Below, piece by piece: positions 24,082-35,569 of a DNA stretch of 64,000 nucleotides; the first letter of the stretch is position 1; the number at the start of each line of letters is the position of its first letter. The stretch lies in the NCBI GenBank assembly GCA_021234155.1, contig JAJEKV010000008.1:4204085-4268084 (forward strand). The letters are read 5' to 3'. The notes beneath the pieces were generated by a model that saw only the letters and a list, made by a program, of their open reading frames with translations, was not told the DNA's origin and searched no databases. The stretch is from Isoetes taiwanensis. Its lineage: Eukaryota > Streptophyta > Lycopodiopsida > Isoetales > Isoetaceae. The position numbers were made by a program, and so were the translations under genes.

Positions 24082-27000
24082 TTCTAGAGCCTAGTTGCAC
24101 TCAATAGAGGACGACAACACCAAACAACCATGCTGAAAAAAGCGGACAAGAAAGAACTAAATGACCTCATCTCTAAGACTACCGCGAGTTCAATAACCGG
24201 ACCTAACAAGGTAATGGCCGAAAGGGTTATTACGAAGGCCAATAGCTACTCCATACCAACACTTAAGCATATACAGCAAACAAAGAAAGGATTCAATGCC
24301 ACCCACTGAAAACTAAATAGTTCATAGCTTTTCGAATAATATACCCTACAATGAGAAAAGAGCCATGCCCAAAGCAACCAGCGACTAGATTGTCTCACGA
24401 AAATAAAAGCGATGCAAATTGGAGGCGCCAACAAAAGGCGTTTGCAAAGGACTAGAACAATCATCGACTATCAAGGTAACCAAGACCTCAAATGCGTCAA
24501 TTCAAATCACGGGCACAAAGTGGCACAAGAAAGTCTACAAGGGCACAAGGCAAAGCTAGCCATGGGGATTGATCTTAAACAAGAGGGACAAGAAATTGAT
24601 CAAAGCCCAAATCGAGGGAGAACTATAAGTATGAGGCACCAAGCAACATAGTATCAACAAGGTTGCATGAGGTGATGTAAGACATAAAGGAATGCATGGC
24701 AATAAGCGTAGAAACTTCACACCTCTATCAAAAGACACTTTAGTTCGACAATCCCCTCCTCAAGGAGCGCTAAAGAGAACTCAACAAGGCACAAAGCTTC
24801 ATGAGTCAAGCTTGATTATCAAAGTGTCCTGTAATCATATAAAATAGCAACATATGGCAAGAAGTCATGGTGAATGCATGACAGCGACATGAACCTAACT
24901 TTCGTTTGACAAAAGAGGTCTTACGTTGTCCTTGTCGGTGTAACTCAAAGCATAAACAAAGCAAGGTGCGAGATCAAAGCGACAAAAGTTGGACTAATGC
25001 AACCACTAAAAGCGGTTTGAGAAAGCGGTCGAGGCGAGAATGTTGAAATCGAAAGCTTAAACAAGCACATATCCAGAAACCCCTATCTATATATGAACAA
25101 TATGAAAACCGCAAAAGGCTATTAAAATGAATGGAAAGAAGAGGCTATGGAGCGAGAGAATGAAACACTCAATTCTAATGAAATGGCCGCGGCTAGTATG
25201 CACCCTAAAATGATATGAAGTGAACACACACCACAATGAAGGATGAAGGCATCACGATGACTAAAAAGCGGAAACAAGGGTTGAAAAGGCAACTAGGCGG
25301 GACGATTTTGCATGAACCGCCACAATATTGACACAAGGGGCAAAGGAACCTACACCATATAAACTAATAGCAAACTTTGGAACACAACCAAAATTGGTGG
25401 CCAAGTAGACCGAAGCTCCAACTCATGGAAGAGACCCTCCAAAGATGCACTACAAATGCAATTCTCCCCAATGCCCAACAAACTAATCCCGGTGAAGAAG
25501 CCTCACATACCAAGCATATAACAATCAACTCCATGGAACAAAAAGGGAGTCCATTGAAAAAGACTAATAGGAAGTGCACTAACAAGTTAAGAACTCAACA
25601 AAAATTTAGGAATAAAACTATGCAGAATGAAAAGAAAAACCAGCTCAACCTCCAAGAGGGGCATATCCATAAGTATAAGAGACCAAACAAAACACCCACC
25701 TCTTCCAGAAGAAAGGAATCTGCTCAACCTCAAGGGGGCATACCAGGACAAATAAAACACCCACTTTCGAAAAAACACCCACCACAAATGCCATTAAATG
25801 ACCATCTTAGGATTGAGATTAACCAAATGGCCAAGACCTAAAAATTTAAAAATATTAGAGTCTAGAAGGTCTAGATAGATTAAAAGGTATCCCTATAAGA
25901 ACACGAAACTCAAGATGTGGGTGACTTAGAATAGATTAAAATGTGTCCATATAAGAACATAAAACTCAATATGTGAGTGATTAAAAAACCTAGAGTGGCA
26001 CAACTATGTTATGGATGCATATGAAATCAAAATATGGGCACAACTAAGAGCTATAAAATAAGATATGTCAACATACGTGAGTGACTTAGTAAACCTAGAG
26101 CGGCAAAGACGTGGATGCATATGAAATCACAGGACGAGCACTAGGAGAGCTATAAAATAAGAGATGCCAACATTAGTAAAAAGTAAATTCCCTTAGGAAA
26201 GTAACCATGCTTGCGCCAACACCTATGCAAGATTGGCACCTACAAACAATACACCCAACGAAGGCCAATAAAAGCATAGACTCCAACAAGCCACACATGG
26301 CAGGAACGTAATGTACATAGATGGCCGGAAAAGGAAGTGCTTATCGAGAAAACAATTGTACCTGTTGCAAATGATAATCGTGCTAAAGTAAAAATGGTAA
26401 ACCAACAACAAAGGTTAGAAAAGGCAGGGGCTAAAGGGCATGCAATCCAATCAAAATGTCTACCATAAACAGTCGCACCAATAATACCAACACAACTCTT
26501 CCTTGCAAACCCAAACTACACCCCAAAGCTCAACTATAACAAACATGAAAAAGCGGCTGCAATTGGCCAGCGATTTGACAAAAACTAAAATGAATCGAGT
26601 ATAGCGACGGTGGCAACGAAGCTTGGATTATGCTACAAATAAACTAATTAGAACTCCAAATTGGACTGGAACATGGTCTATTTGTACATGAACCAACGAA
26701 TGCTACCTTGATAACAACTTACTTACGAAAATACAATGGAGTGTTCTCTGACCTTTGAGCATTCGGATAGGTGTGAGGTCACTTGAATTTGACTTTGCCA
26801 CTAATTTAGAGTAACAGCCCTATAAAATGTACTATTGTATCAGCCAACAAAACTGTTCATTGGCTTGTGAAATGCAAGACGTCTGACACTGCAAGAGAAA
26901 CAAGGTTTATAGCTACGTAGAGCTTCAAAGAGAGTAGAGAAGCACCAATCCTCCCCATCATGCACATTGTTAAAGATAACAGTCCACCATCGCAAAGACA

Positions 27001-28944
27001 AAGTACCAACCAGGAGATGCCCCCCGAGGGCTCCTTTCAAACAATAGAAGAGATCAGTATAAGCAAAAACATCCCTCAGACAGTAAAAGAGAATAATAGC
27101 TTTGAGATAGTGCGCATCGACATGAAATCAAAAATAGTGACATGAAATCGAGAAAATAGTAACTTCGAGACAACACGTATACTTTGAGATGAAAGCCATT
27201 TGTATACTTGAGATGAAGGCCGCCCCGGAAAACATAGGGCCCAAAGGAACCCATTGAGTCACTTCTGGGGGATAGTAAATAAATCGCCAAAGCTAAGGAT
27301 GTTCTGTTGAATTTAGATATCTTCCTGAGGATCACGAAACTCCAAGAACTACCTAAATAAAAGTACTGGCATCTGGCAAAATAGAGGCTAGCAGAAAGAC
27401 ATTTAAGGCTTAGAAAAATGATTGTCCTAATTTCTAAATAAGAGTCCAACTGTACAAGCAAGGTTCTGCAAATAATGAGTGCTGCAACCCTTGCAACAGC
27501 AAATAAAAACCGAATGGCAAGGCAAATATTTGCAAATGCTTAGGAATAGACAGGAGCAGAAAATGGACCATGCTAAAGGCATACCATAGCTAGAAAGAAT
27601 CCTCCTCATGTTGTGATCTAGTTTTTCATAAATGGGTCTATCTCCAAGCTCAGCAAGCCAATGCTTGCCCTCAAGCTGTAGCCTCTATGATCCATGCAAA
27701 AGCGGCACCAATGCATCAAGCTTGTGAAAGTAAGAGCCAAGCTGTCATGAGCTAGAAGATCCGAACCCAAAAGCGTCCCAATGCATCCCAATCCCAAAGA
27801 CTGATGCTAAAGTGAGCCATAACTTAAAACAGGATTGTAAAAACTAGAAAGACAATAAGGAACCTCAAAATACAATTAGAAGACCTCTGCAATTGCTGAA
27901 AGCCATGGCTAATCTAGGGCTACCATGACTGAGGAAAACAAGAGTCCCCGACCAACTATCAAGAGGAAAAAGGGAATTATAACTGCACAAGAGGGAAAAA
28001 GACAATTGCAATTGCATAGGGCAAAAATTGAACTTGGAACCTGGTATACTTGAGTCCAAAACCACCTTGAGGGGCTTGACAGAGATGTTACTGACCAATA
28101 ACTATGAGAAAAAATATAGAAACTAACTAGAGCTAGAGCTGGAACCCTGAAACGAAATAGTCGCAACCAAAATAAAGCCAAAATTTGACAGAGCTAGACT
28201 TTGAATCCAGAAAATAAAATAGTGGAGAGCAAAACAACGCCAAGATTTGACAAAGCCAGGATTAAAACTTGTATCTTTACAAAAGATTGATTCACAAATC
28301 ACAAATCACAACTCACAGCTCACAAGCGTAAGGAAATCAAACTGCACTGGAGTATCAACGTAGCAAGCAACAACGCATCTCTTGGGTGAAAGCATAGTTG
28401 TGGTTGAAATGGGGCGATCCGCAGGGGCAAAATAGGTGGCCAAGATGCATACAGGAAGAACATGCCCTGATCATTTGCTACTGCATAATGGTCCTACAAC
28501 ATCATGTTAAAATTACGGGCTGTGCAGTGCACAAAACCGTGCTCACATCAAATTCTACGGACTGAAACGCCGTCAAACTCAGATGTACGCAACAAGGAAG
28601 GGAAAAAACTCACCAACACAAGAACCAGCTGCAAATCCTACCATACCGGCGACCAGCATACCCTCGCTTCCAAACGAGAGGACCATAGCTCCAGGCAACA
28701 AAGCTTCAAACAGCTCAAAAAAAATCAAGCACGGCCGGTGCTATCTTCTGAAACCCTAGAATTGGGCACCGATTACACCCCTTTGTGAGACTAAGCGGAC
28801 CTAGGTGATCTGTGTCACAGCGAGTCATTCTCTTCTGCTAGCTGATGTGTGCACTTGTACGAGGTCATGAGACTAGACATAAAACAAGCCAAGAACAAGC
28901 AAGCTTGAGTTATTGTTGAAGAGATAGAAGGCACCTAGCGCCTT
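24082..28944. mobile_element. A-rich non-coding interior between direct repeats (LARD-like candidate)
   Basis: The 4.9 kb between the two 148-bp repeats has a marked A-rich, G-poor + strand and only short frames (longest about 154 codons, lysine-, asparagine- and threonine-rich, no domain). Large non-coding interiors between LTRs are known as LARDs, but no primer-binding site, polypurine tract or target duplication could be confirmed here, so this is a weak call. Confidence 0.35.
25878..26175. repeat. Two tandem duplications inside the A-rich stretch
   Basis: 25878-25930 is repeated at 25934-25985 (GATTAAAA.GT.TCC.TATAAG core, period 56). 25987-26076 is repeated at 26092-26172 (AACCTAGAG, GGATGCATATGAAATCA and AGAGCTATAAAATAAGA, period 105). 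Confidence 0.75.
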
Positions 28945-29092
28945 GGGACAAGCGACTGAAGGAGGAGAGGCTCGAAAAATGGCTGATAGAGACAAACAAG
29001 GAGGAAACAGACTTAAATACTCTAGGGGGGCACATCAACTAGCCTCAAGAAGCGGATTTATCTGCTTATCTCGAAACGCAGATAAATCATAC
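28945..29092 (+). repeat. 148-bp direct repeat, right copy
   Basis: Partner of 23934-24081. Compared with it, several differences fall at AGCGG in one copy: AAAAGCGGTG versus AAAATGGCTG, GAAGCGGAC versus GAAACAGAC, and AAAGCCGGA versus AGAAGCGGA. Confidence 0.8.
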
Positions 29093-29360
29093 ATATAACC
29101 AAAATTTTATTAATAATTAAATTGGTACTAACGTAGTGTCGACACAGGCCAATAGGCGCAAGGAGGGCAAGGAGGTCGAACTATTTAAGACTTGCAACAC
29201 AAATTTTGTTGGAATGTGTTGCAAGGAATGAAGAGTACCTAGAACAATAATTATGAAATGTTAAAATTTTGATAAACTAAATTGTTGTGATAAGTGAATT
29301 GTTGCGTAATAATGCTTTAAAAATATTGCCTTAAGGTAATCTTAGTAAATGTGTAAGTAT
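29093..29360. other. AT-rich spacer
   Basis: No feature is seen between the right direct repeat and the retrotransposon fragment that begins near 29360. Confidence 0.4.
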
Positions 29361-29463
29361 TATAGCAGTATATTGTATGTATCAGGTTGATTGCAGGTTA
29401 GGAAGATCCCAAGGTGGGGAGACCCACGATGCTGCGGACAACATCATTTCAAGGTGGGGAGAA
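29361..29463 (+). mobile_element. 3' end of an LTR element interior with polypurine tract
   Basis: A short coding tail is followed by AAGGTGGGGAGAA at 29451-29463, a purine tract placed directly before the LTR start TGTGACG. AAGGTGGGGAGA also occurs at 29411-29422. Polypurine tracts prime plus-strand DNA synthesis in LTR retrotransposons. The rest of the interior is missing, so the element is truncated on its 5' side. Confidence 0.7.
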
Positions 29464-31116
29464 TGTGACGTTCGGCCACGATATCACGGTCCCGGGGCGT
29501 ATCTTTATCTTGCCAAATCGCAGCATTACCGCCACCCGTGCAGCGTCTGTGGCGTGCAGCCAGGCGGGTAGCCCCTAGGGGGCAACTTGCAAGGAGTGTG
29601 CATTTATTAATGTGCACATTTAACCATGTGCACATTTATCTAGGTGCACATTTTCCCATGTGGCCACTTTATGCCAAGTGGGCCATACCCCCAAGTGTGC
29701 AATTAATGTGCACATTTATTAAAGTGCACACCTTTCCATGTGGGCACATTTTGCCACCTAGCCATTAAAGGCAAGTGGGCCCATTCCCAATTATCCCACA
29801 TGCCAAAAGGGAAACCCTAGCCAACCCCTTGTCTATTTAAGAAGGGAAACCCTAACTTGCCCATTTTTTCGTTTCTAGGGTTTTAGAGCTCGTTTTTTGG
29901 CCCTGGGGGTCAAAAGCGCCTCCCTAGACTAAATGTCGGCGAATTGCCCCATTAGTTTCCCTTGATTCGGCGGGGTGCTTGGGATGGTTGAGCTTTCGAG
30001 GTCAAGAGGAGGAACCCAAGGATTGGGTATTTAGTCAATTTAATAGCCTAAACCATCTTCTAGTCATTAAACGGTAGGTTTAGCCTATTAAATTGCCCAT
30101 AGCAACCCTCTAGATCTCTAGATACCCGACTCTAACTAAAGAACCTAACTCTATGATATAGATTAGATCTTGTTCTTTAGTTCATCTGTGATGTATATGG
30201 ATGATGTATCTCTATGAACTCCTTGTATTGGGAAGGGGGGTAGAGACCTAAAGCTTAGTAGTAGATGCTCCTAGATTAGCCTCTCTAGCACACTATAGTT
30301 TGATTTTGTGTACAAAGAGCCACACCTGGTTTGTGGGTGAAGGGGCAGGACCGGCTAAGAAGGAGGTTCGTGTCACGACCCTTGAGCGATCCCTACGGTG
30401 TGTAAGGCCCTGGGGATCATTGTGACTAGGTCTAATGGCTTACCACTGAGTGTGGGTAAGGCATGGGCTCGACACCCGTGAAGTGGTGTACACTTTCCAG
30501 TGGGTTCAGTCGAATAAGGGCAGTGGCCCTCTAGTCACCTTGGGTCAGCATGTAGACCTCTGGAGGGAGTGATCCCTACCTGCCCCATCGGAACAGGGGA
30601 GATGCAACCGGGGGAATAGCCCCTTCGGCTATGCCTCCCGTGCGGGCCTCTGATCGAGGTCCCAACACTTTTTTTCAGCCTACTGCGCAAAGTGTGCGGG
30701 GAGGCGGATGGAGTGGACAACCCTATGCCATGTTCTTATGCCGGCCAAATCCATTGCCATGAATTACATGCGCAATGAACTCACGGAGACCCAAGGGCGA
30801 TCATCCCTAACGAAGTCGAGCCTTGGGTAGGACCCCTATGTATGATGCTGATCGTTGTCTATGCAGATGTTGATGCCCCACCCTTCGAGGTGGGTGTGTG
30901 TGTTTATGTTGTATACTGACATGTATGTTTACGCTTCCATGACTAGGTAGGCCACGAGGAGGAGGGGTAAAATGACCCCTTCACTCTTCCCACTTTGGGA
31001 CTCAATTCACGGTCTTGATGATTGTGGAGGGCCCTGTATCAGTATGGAGCTGGTATGGGGGATGAACTCCTGTTTGTATACGGTGGGTGCACCATATATG
31101 AGTAGGGGACATCACA
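29464..31116 (+). mobile_element. 1.65-kb LTR (3' LTR of a truncated element)
   Basis: It begins TGTGACG right after a polypurine tract and ends CATCACA, giving the short imperfect inverted ends TGTGAYG..CRTCACA expected of an LTR. A TATA-like TCTATTTAAGAAG lies at 29832 and is followed by a GC-richer R/U5 part. No partner LTR is in the window. It ends only 45 bp before the open frame of the reverse transcriptase at 31161. Confidence 0.7.
29598..29735. repeat. GTGCACATTT repeats in the LTR U3 part
   Basis: GTGCACATTT or TGTGCA(C)ATTTATT occurs at least five times, with a larger duplication (CATGTGG.CAC.TT..GCCA..T.GCCA and AAGTGGGCC.A) around it. It lies upstream of the TATA-like site, so it may be a promoter or enhancer repeat; that role is inferred. 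Confidence 0.65.
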
Positions 31117-31160
31117 ATTAAGGAATTGATTGCGCTCAACTATCATATCTGCAATAATGA

Positions 31161-34100
31161 CCCCAACATTCTTTATCTGAGGCTATCTTGGGTTGTATTC
31201 ATTCCTTTATCACGTTTAAAGAATGTAATCTGTTTGATAAAAGAATGTCCCATGTTACCTTTTTTGGCTTCAATGGGTGGTTCAAAGTTTATCAGCTTAT
31301 GAAGGGGGTAAATTTCCAGTTCACCAAATGCAAAGATATTGTCATCAATGTCTATGATAATATAAACGTTGTGCTGTATGAGCACACATGTCTTGAAGAC
31401 GAGCAAGCTAAGAAGTTCATGATTGGCCTTTCAGCACTTGCGAGTGCTAATGATATAGTACTTACCTTTGATGACAAAAAAGGAGATATCAGTATTACTG
31501 CTGAACCTGACAAAGATAAATTTAATGGGTGTCTGTTTTCTGATGATGATCTGGTGGAGGATTTAACACAGAATCCAGAATTACAGTATGATGTTGATGG
31601 GGCTGTTAACTCTGAAATTAGCAATGAGGAGGTACCAAATCTGACCCTCAGCAACTCTGCATGCTATCCTATTCTTATTGAACAATCTGTCGAAGCATAT
31701 TCTGCTGTTTATTCTTATGCAATCTGGGAAAGCCAGAACTTCGGAGCTATTGCCCCTTTGAACTTGGACACACTAATGGCTCTTTCTGGGGTTAATAAGG
31801 AGGACATTAAATATGCAAAAATAGCAGCTTCTAGATTGGAAAAGGTTTTCAATAAGCTGGATATTGACTTACCCTTCAAGATGGACTTTTTTGGTCTCAC
31901 TTGTATCAGAAATACCAACATTCAACTTGGTCAAAAAGGCCATATGGCCTTTCCAAACATGGATAGAGATGATTTCTACCTCAAGCGTATTTTTAGGACA
32001 CACTGTCCTTATTTCAAGTGTAAATGTGACAAAAACAGATTTCCCAAGAGGAAGGATGAATGCAGCTGTGGTATAATTTGGTTTGACCATGGCTTATGGT
32101 ATCTGATTAACCATCTGGAAGAGCTGCTGCCTGATTCTACACCTATCATGAAGATGGTGACACTGTCCAAATTCCTAAATCATGAATTAAAACCTGCTGT
32201 TATTGCATATGCAGCTTATCTTGAGGTACGAAAAATTATGCTTGATATGACCTTGGCCTATGCTGAGAACCCTGAAAAGAACCTCAAGATCATGTTTGGC
32301 AACAACAAGCTGGCGGATATTGCAGAAAAAACTATAAAGCCTATTATGTTTCTCTCTATGCAAGCTCCAAACAAAAGAACGGGGTTTGCACAAAAGGCTT
32401 TATTTGTCAACAAAAAAGAGTCGAAGACCTATAAAGTCAATGCAAAACTGCCACCCAGGATTGAACAAGATCCTAAAGGAAAGATCTTCAGCACTAAAAC
32501 TGTTATTAAAGATACTACTGATGGAAAGACTGAAGCTACTGCCTATATCATTGCTCTTGATGACTCTGAGCACAATGAAGAGGATGTACCTGATACACGA
32601 TAAAAAAATGTGTTTCTGGAATTTTGTAAACAAAGGAGCTATTATTAGCAAGAATCCTTTGTTCTTTGCGGATATATAAATACAAACTTCTATTTCTATG
32701 GCCATTTGGCTCAGATTATTTTTAATCTAGCGTTTTTGTTGGACGTTAAAAAAACTATTCTATTCTATTCTACTATTCCTAATTTATGGTATTTCTGTAG
32801 GTCTTAAACTACAGGAGCAGAACCATTGTTAAAGGGGCTAACAAAAAACGACAATTGGTAAGCCTTAATGCAGAAGAGGAAAAGTACATTGTACATTTCA
32901 CTTTTTTCAATAAAGCATTGGATAAATTTAATATCAGGAGACTTTTTCATATTGGACTATTTGAATGTCTTCAAGAAAGAGGGATTGAACTGCTGGAAAA
33001 AACCACATTCTCGTGGAAATACATTGATCATATTAAAGACAAAGTGTATAAGCCTTACCCAATCTTTGCTGAACAGAGGAAGACAAAATGTCCTTGTAAT
33101 AATCCAAATCTGAAGAAATTCATTGATTCTAGGATAGGAAATATCCGCACCATTGATCTGGATATTATTCACTGTCCAAAACTGAGAAAGGCCTTTGCTA
33201 ATGGGCTTAATCATATTCCCGTCATTCATTCAATGTCAACCAATTTATGACCGAGTTTGCCTCTGCCTGCAAACAGTTCTTCAATGTACATGAATTTGAG
33301 CTATTGGATCTTCTTGATGAAGATATTCTCAATATCATACAGGTGCTTACACAATATGCCCACATGGATATTGTGGAATTTATGAGTAATATGACTGCTA
33401 AAAGATACCTATGGAATGACCGGGACGTGGTTAAAAATATCCAATGGCTAAATGATAACCTCTTCGTCGCGGGTCTTGATAAAGCTACAAATAATGCAGC
33501 TTTTATTTGCCAAAAACATATACATGATATGACATTGATTAGGCTTGAAAGTAATGACTTTGAAAAAAGCCTACAGTCGGCTGAAGATATTAAACTTGAA
33601 TGTAAAAGTGAAATAGCCAAGTTTATGGTTTCAGATTGTGAATTAATAGATAAGCTGCCATACCTAATGGCCTCATACAAAGCTCACAAGGGCGAATATC
33701 GTTGGTTGACAAATGCGCATGGGACGCTATTTTCAGATTTAGCAGCACTGATTACTGCTATACTGAATAATTATATTGAAACCTGGCCAAACGTATGCCA
33801 TATTGCTACTGCCAAATACAGATAATGGAGTAGTAAGCCTATAAATGCATGCTGGATGGTTAACTCCTTATATGATGTGGTTCTAAACCTACCACAAAAA
33901 ATTCATGATGTTTATGCAGCTGATACAACAAGATGTTATGAAAACATTCCAATTTATGGTCAAGATGGTATTCTTGAAATCATGGATGATATTACTGATT
34001 TAGTGTGGGACTATATGCGAGATGATAAACATCTTTTTGAGCTGCTGTTTAAATACACAAAGGGAAAATATGTTGTCAAATGGGCTAGATCACATTTGGA

Positions 34101-34888
34101 TAAGGAAAATGTCAGCTGGAAACCTGTTACAAGAAAGCAATTTAAAGATATGAACAACTGGCTAGTCTCCCACTGTTATATACAAATGGGTAAAAGCATC
34201 TGGAAGCAAATCAAAGGCATTCCGATGGGTTTTGCATGCAGCCCTGCTTGGTGCAACTTGTACCTTGCATGGTATGAGCTGAGGTTTATCCTAAAATTGG
34301 CTCATTTTGGAAAAATGAAAGATGTATAGAGATTTCAATATGTTGTTAGATACATAGATGACTTGAACATCATAAATGGAAGCTACGTACAGGAATTCTT
34401 TGATGAGCATGCTCAAATTACGATATACAATCTTGACCATCTTGGGATTAAGGATGAGACAAAGTATAGGCTACAATTAGGCATGGAGATACCTATTGGA
34501 TATGAATGCAATTTTCTGAATATTACCATTACAGTTACTGACCAGGATAGAGGACTTTTTGAGATTAATAGATATGATAAAAAGAGTAAAACTACCCTTT
34601 GAAGTTTGCAAATACATAAAAGCCTGTAGCTGCAGACCATATGGACAGGCCTCAAAGGTGATAGTATCCCAAGTTCTACCTTATGTTTATGCACACTCAA
34701 ATGCTGAGAGTGCTGCCAGGGATATTGCTGACTTAATGAAGACATTTTGCTTTAATGGATTTGCAAAAAGAGATACTGAAAGGAATGTCTTGGGAGTCCT
34801 GAAGAATGATGACTTCCCAGGTACACTTTATAACGTTAATGACATGATAAATGTTCTCATGACTATATGGAAAGCAGAAGCAATATAG
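31161..34888 (+). pseudogene. Long unusual reverse transcriptase, intron-bearing, broken
   Basis: A reading frame of about 1,170 codons can be followed. Part 1 is 31161-32585. A phase-0 GT..AG intron is likely at 32586-32800, and its removal joins the same register. Part 2 is 32801-34888. Cysteine-rich patches are CPYFKCKC..CSCG (about 32008-32075) and KCPC (about 33088). Reverse-transcriptase motifs follow: KAHKGEYRWLTNAHGT (33679-33726); motif A AADTTRCYENIP with Asp at 33922; motif B GIPMGFACSP (34216-34245); motif C YIDD (34351-34362); and ECNFLNI (about 34507). The thumb continues as LPFEVCKYIK. Wording and motif spacing resemble the Penelope/telomerase side of reverse transcriptases more than LINE or LTR types. 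No GIY-YIG endonuclease is seen. Lesions are a frameshift near 33220, TAA at 33823, TAG at 34327 and a frameshift near 34580. The first in-frame ATG is at about 31242, so the true 5' end may be lost at the LTR. Confidence 0.7.
32586..32800 (+). other. Probable 215-nt intron in the reverse transcriptase
   Basis: It begins GTACCTG and ends TTATGGTATTTCTGTAG. The upstream frame ends GAG GAT and the downstream frame resumes GTC TTA AAC without a shift, whereas reading through meets a TAA at 32601. T-rich sequence precedes the acceptor. Confidence 0.6.
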
Positions 34889-35569
34889 GTGGGTTGGGCC
34901 TGGCAACAAGGTCCGGCTCACCTTGTTGCTTTTTATATTTTTGCAGGGCAATGATTATCTTAGTTATCATGCTCAATTATGGCCCACCTGACCTAGGGAA
35001 GGAGGTAGGTTTTTTTATTATACTTTATGTGTTGCTTATGGGGTTAAATGTTTTGCTTATATGAAGAAGTGCATAGCTCATGTGCTATGGTGTTGCTTAT
35101 GGGAATAATTACAACATGACAAGGAATGTGTTACTACTGACCATAAACCATGCATTTGGTAATTTCATAAACCATGTATTTGGTTATTTCGTATAACAGG
35201 TTGGACCAGAATGGGTTACCTATGTCGAATACCTAACTGAGGGTTATTACAGTGTTTGCATTTGTGGAAATTACGGCCAGAGAATAGCTCTGTCCAGGTC
35301 ATGATATGGACACAGCGGAAACGGTTCTTGATGCCGGATAATAGGTATGAGACTGGTATGATAGTGAGAAATATGTTCTTAAGGTTAAGAACTGTCGGTA
35401 GTACTAAAGCCACAACATATAAGCTTGAGATCTGACCTTTACTGCGACACTAAAATCTTTGGTCGCTCATTTCATAGAGTCTTTGCTCCTACTGTCTGCA
35501 AGAATTGAAGTATGAGATAGTGGAGCTAAAAGGTCCATTGCATGTTCTTCCAAAATCCTGAAGGATTGC
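34889..35569. other. Non-coding spacer
   Basis: Small repeats of GTTGCTTATG and CATAAACCATG.ATTTGGT occur at 35030-35195. No gene is recognised. This may be the 3' flank of the reverse transcriptase running into the copia remnant. Confidence 0.45.

Noticed and set aside
25377-25841. 154-codon lysine- and asparagine-rich frame
   Set aside because: Composition follows the A-rich strand bias of the whole 24-29 kb stretch; no domain and no upstream signals.
29464-31116. Ribosomal or structural RNA-like GC-rich block near 30350-30700
   Set aside because: No rRNA core word was recognised; position between TATA and LTR end fits the R/U5 part of the LTR.
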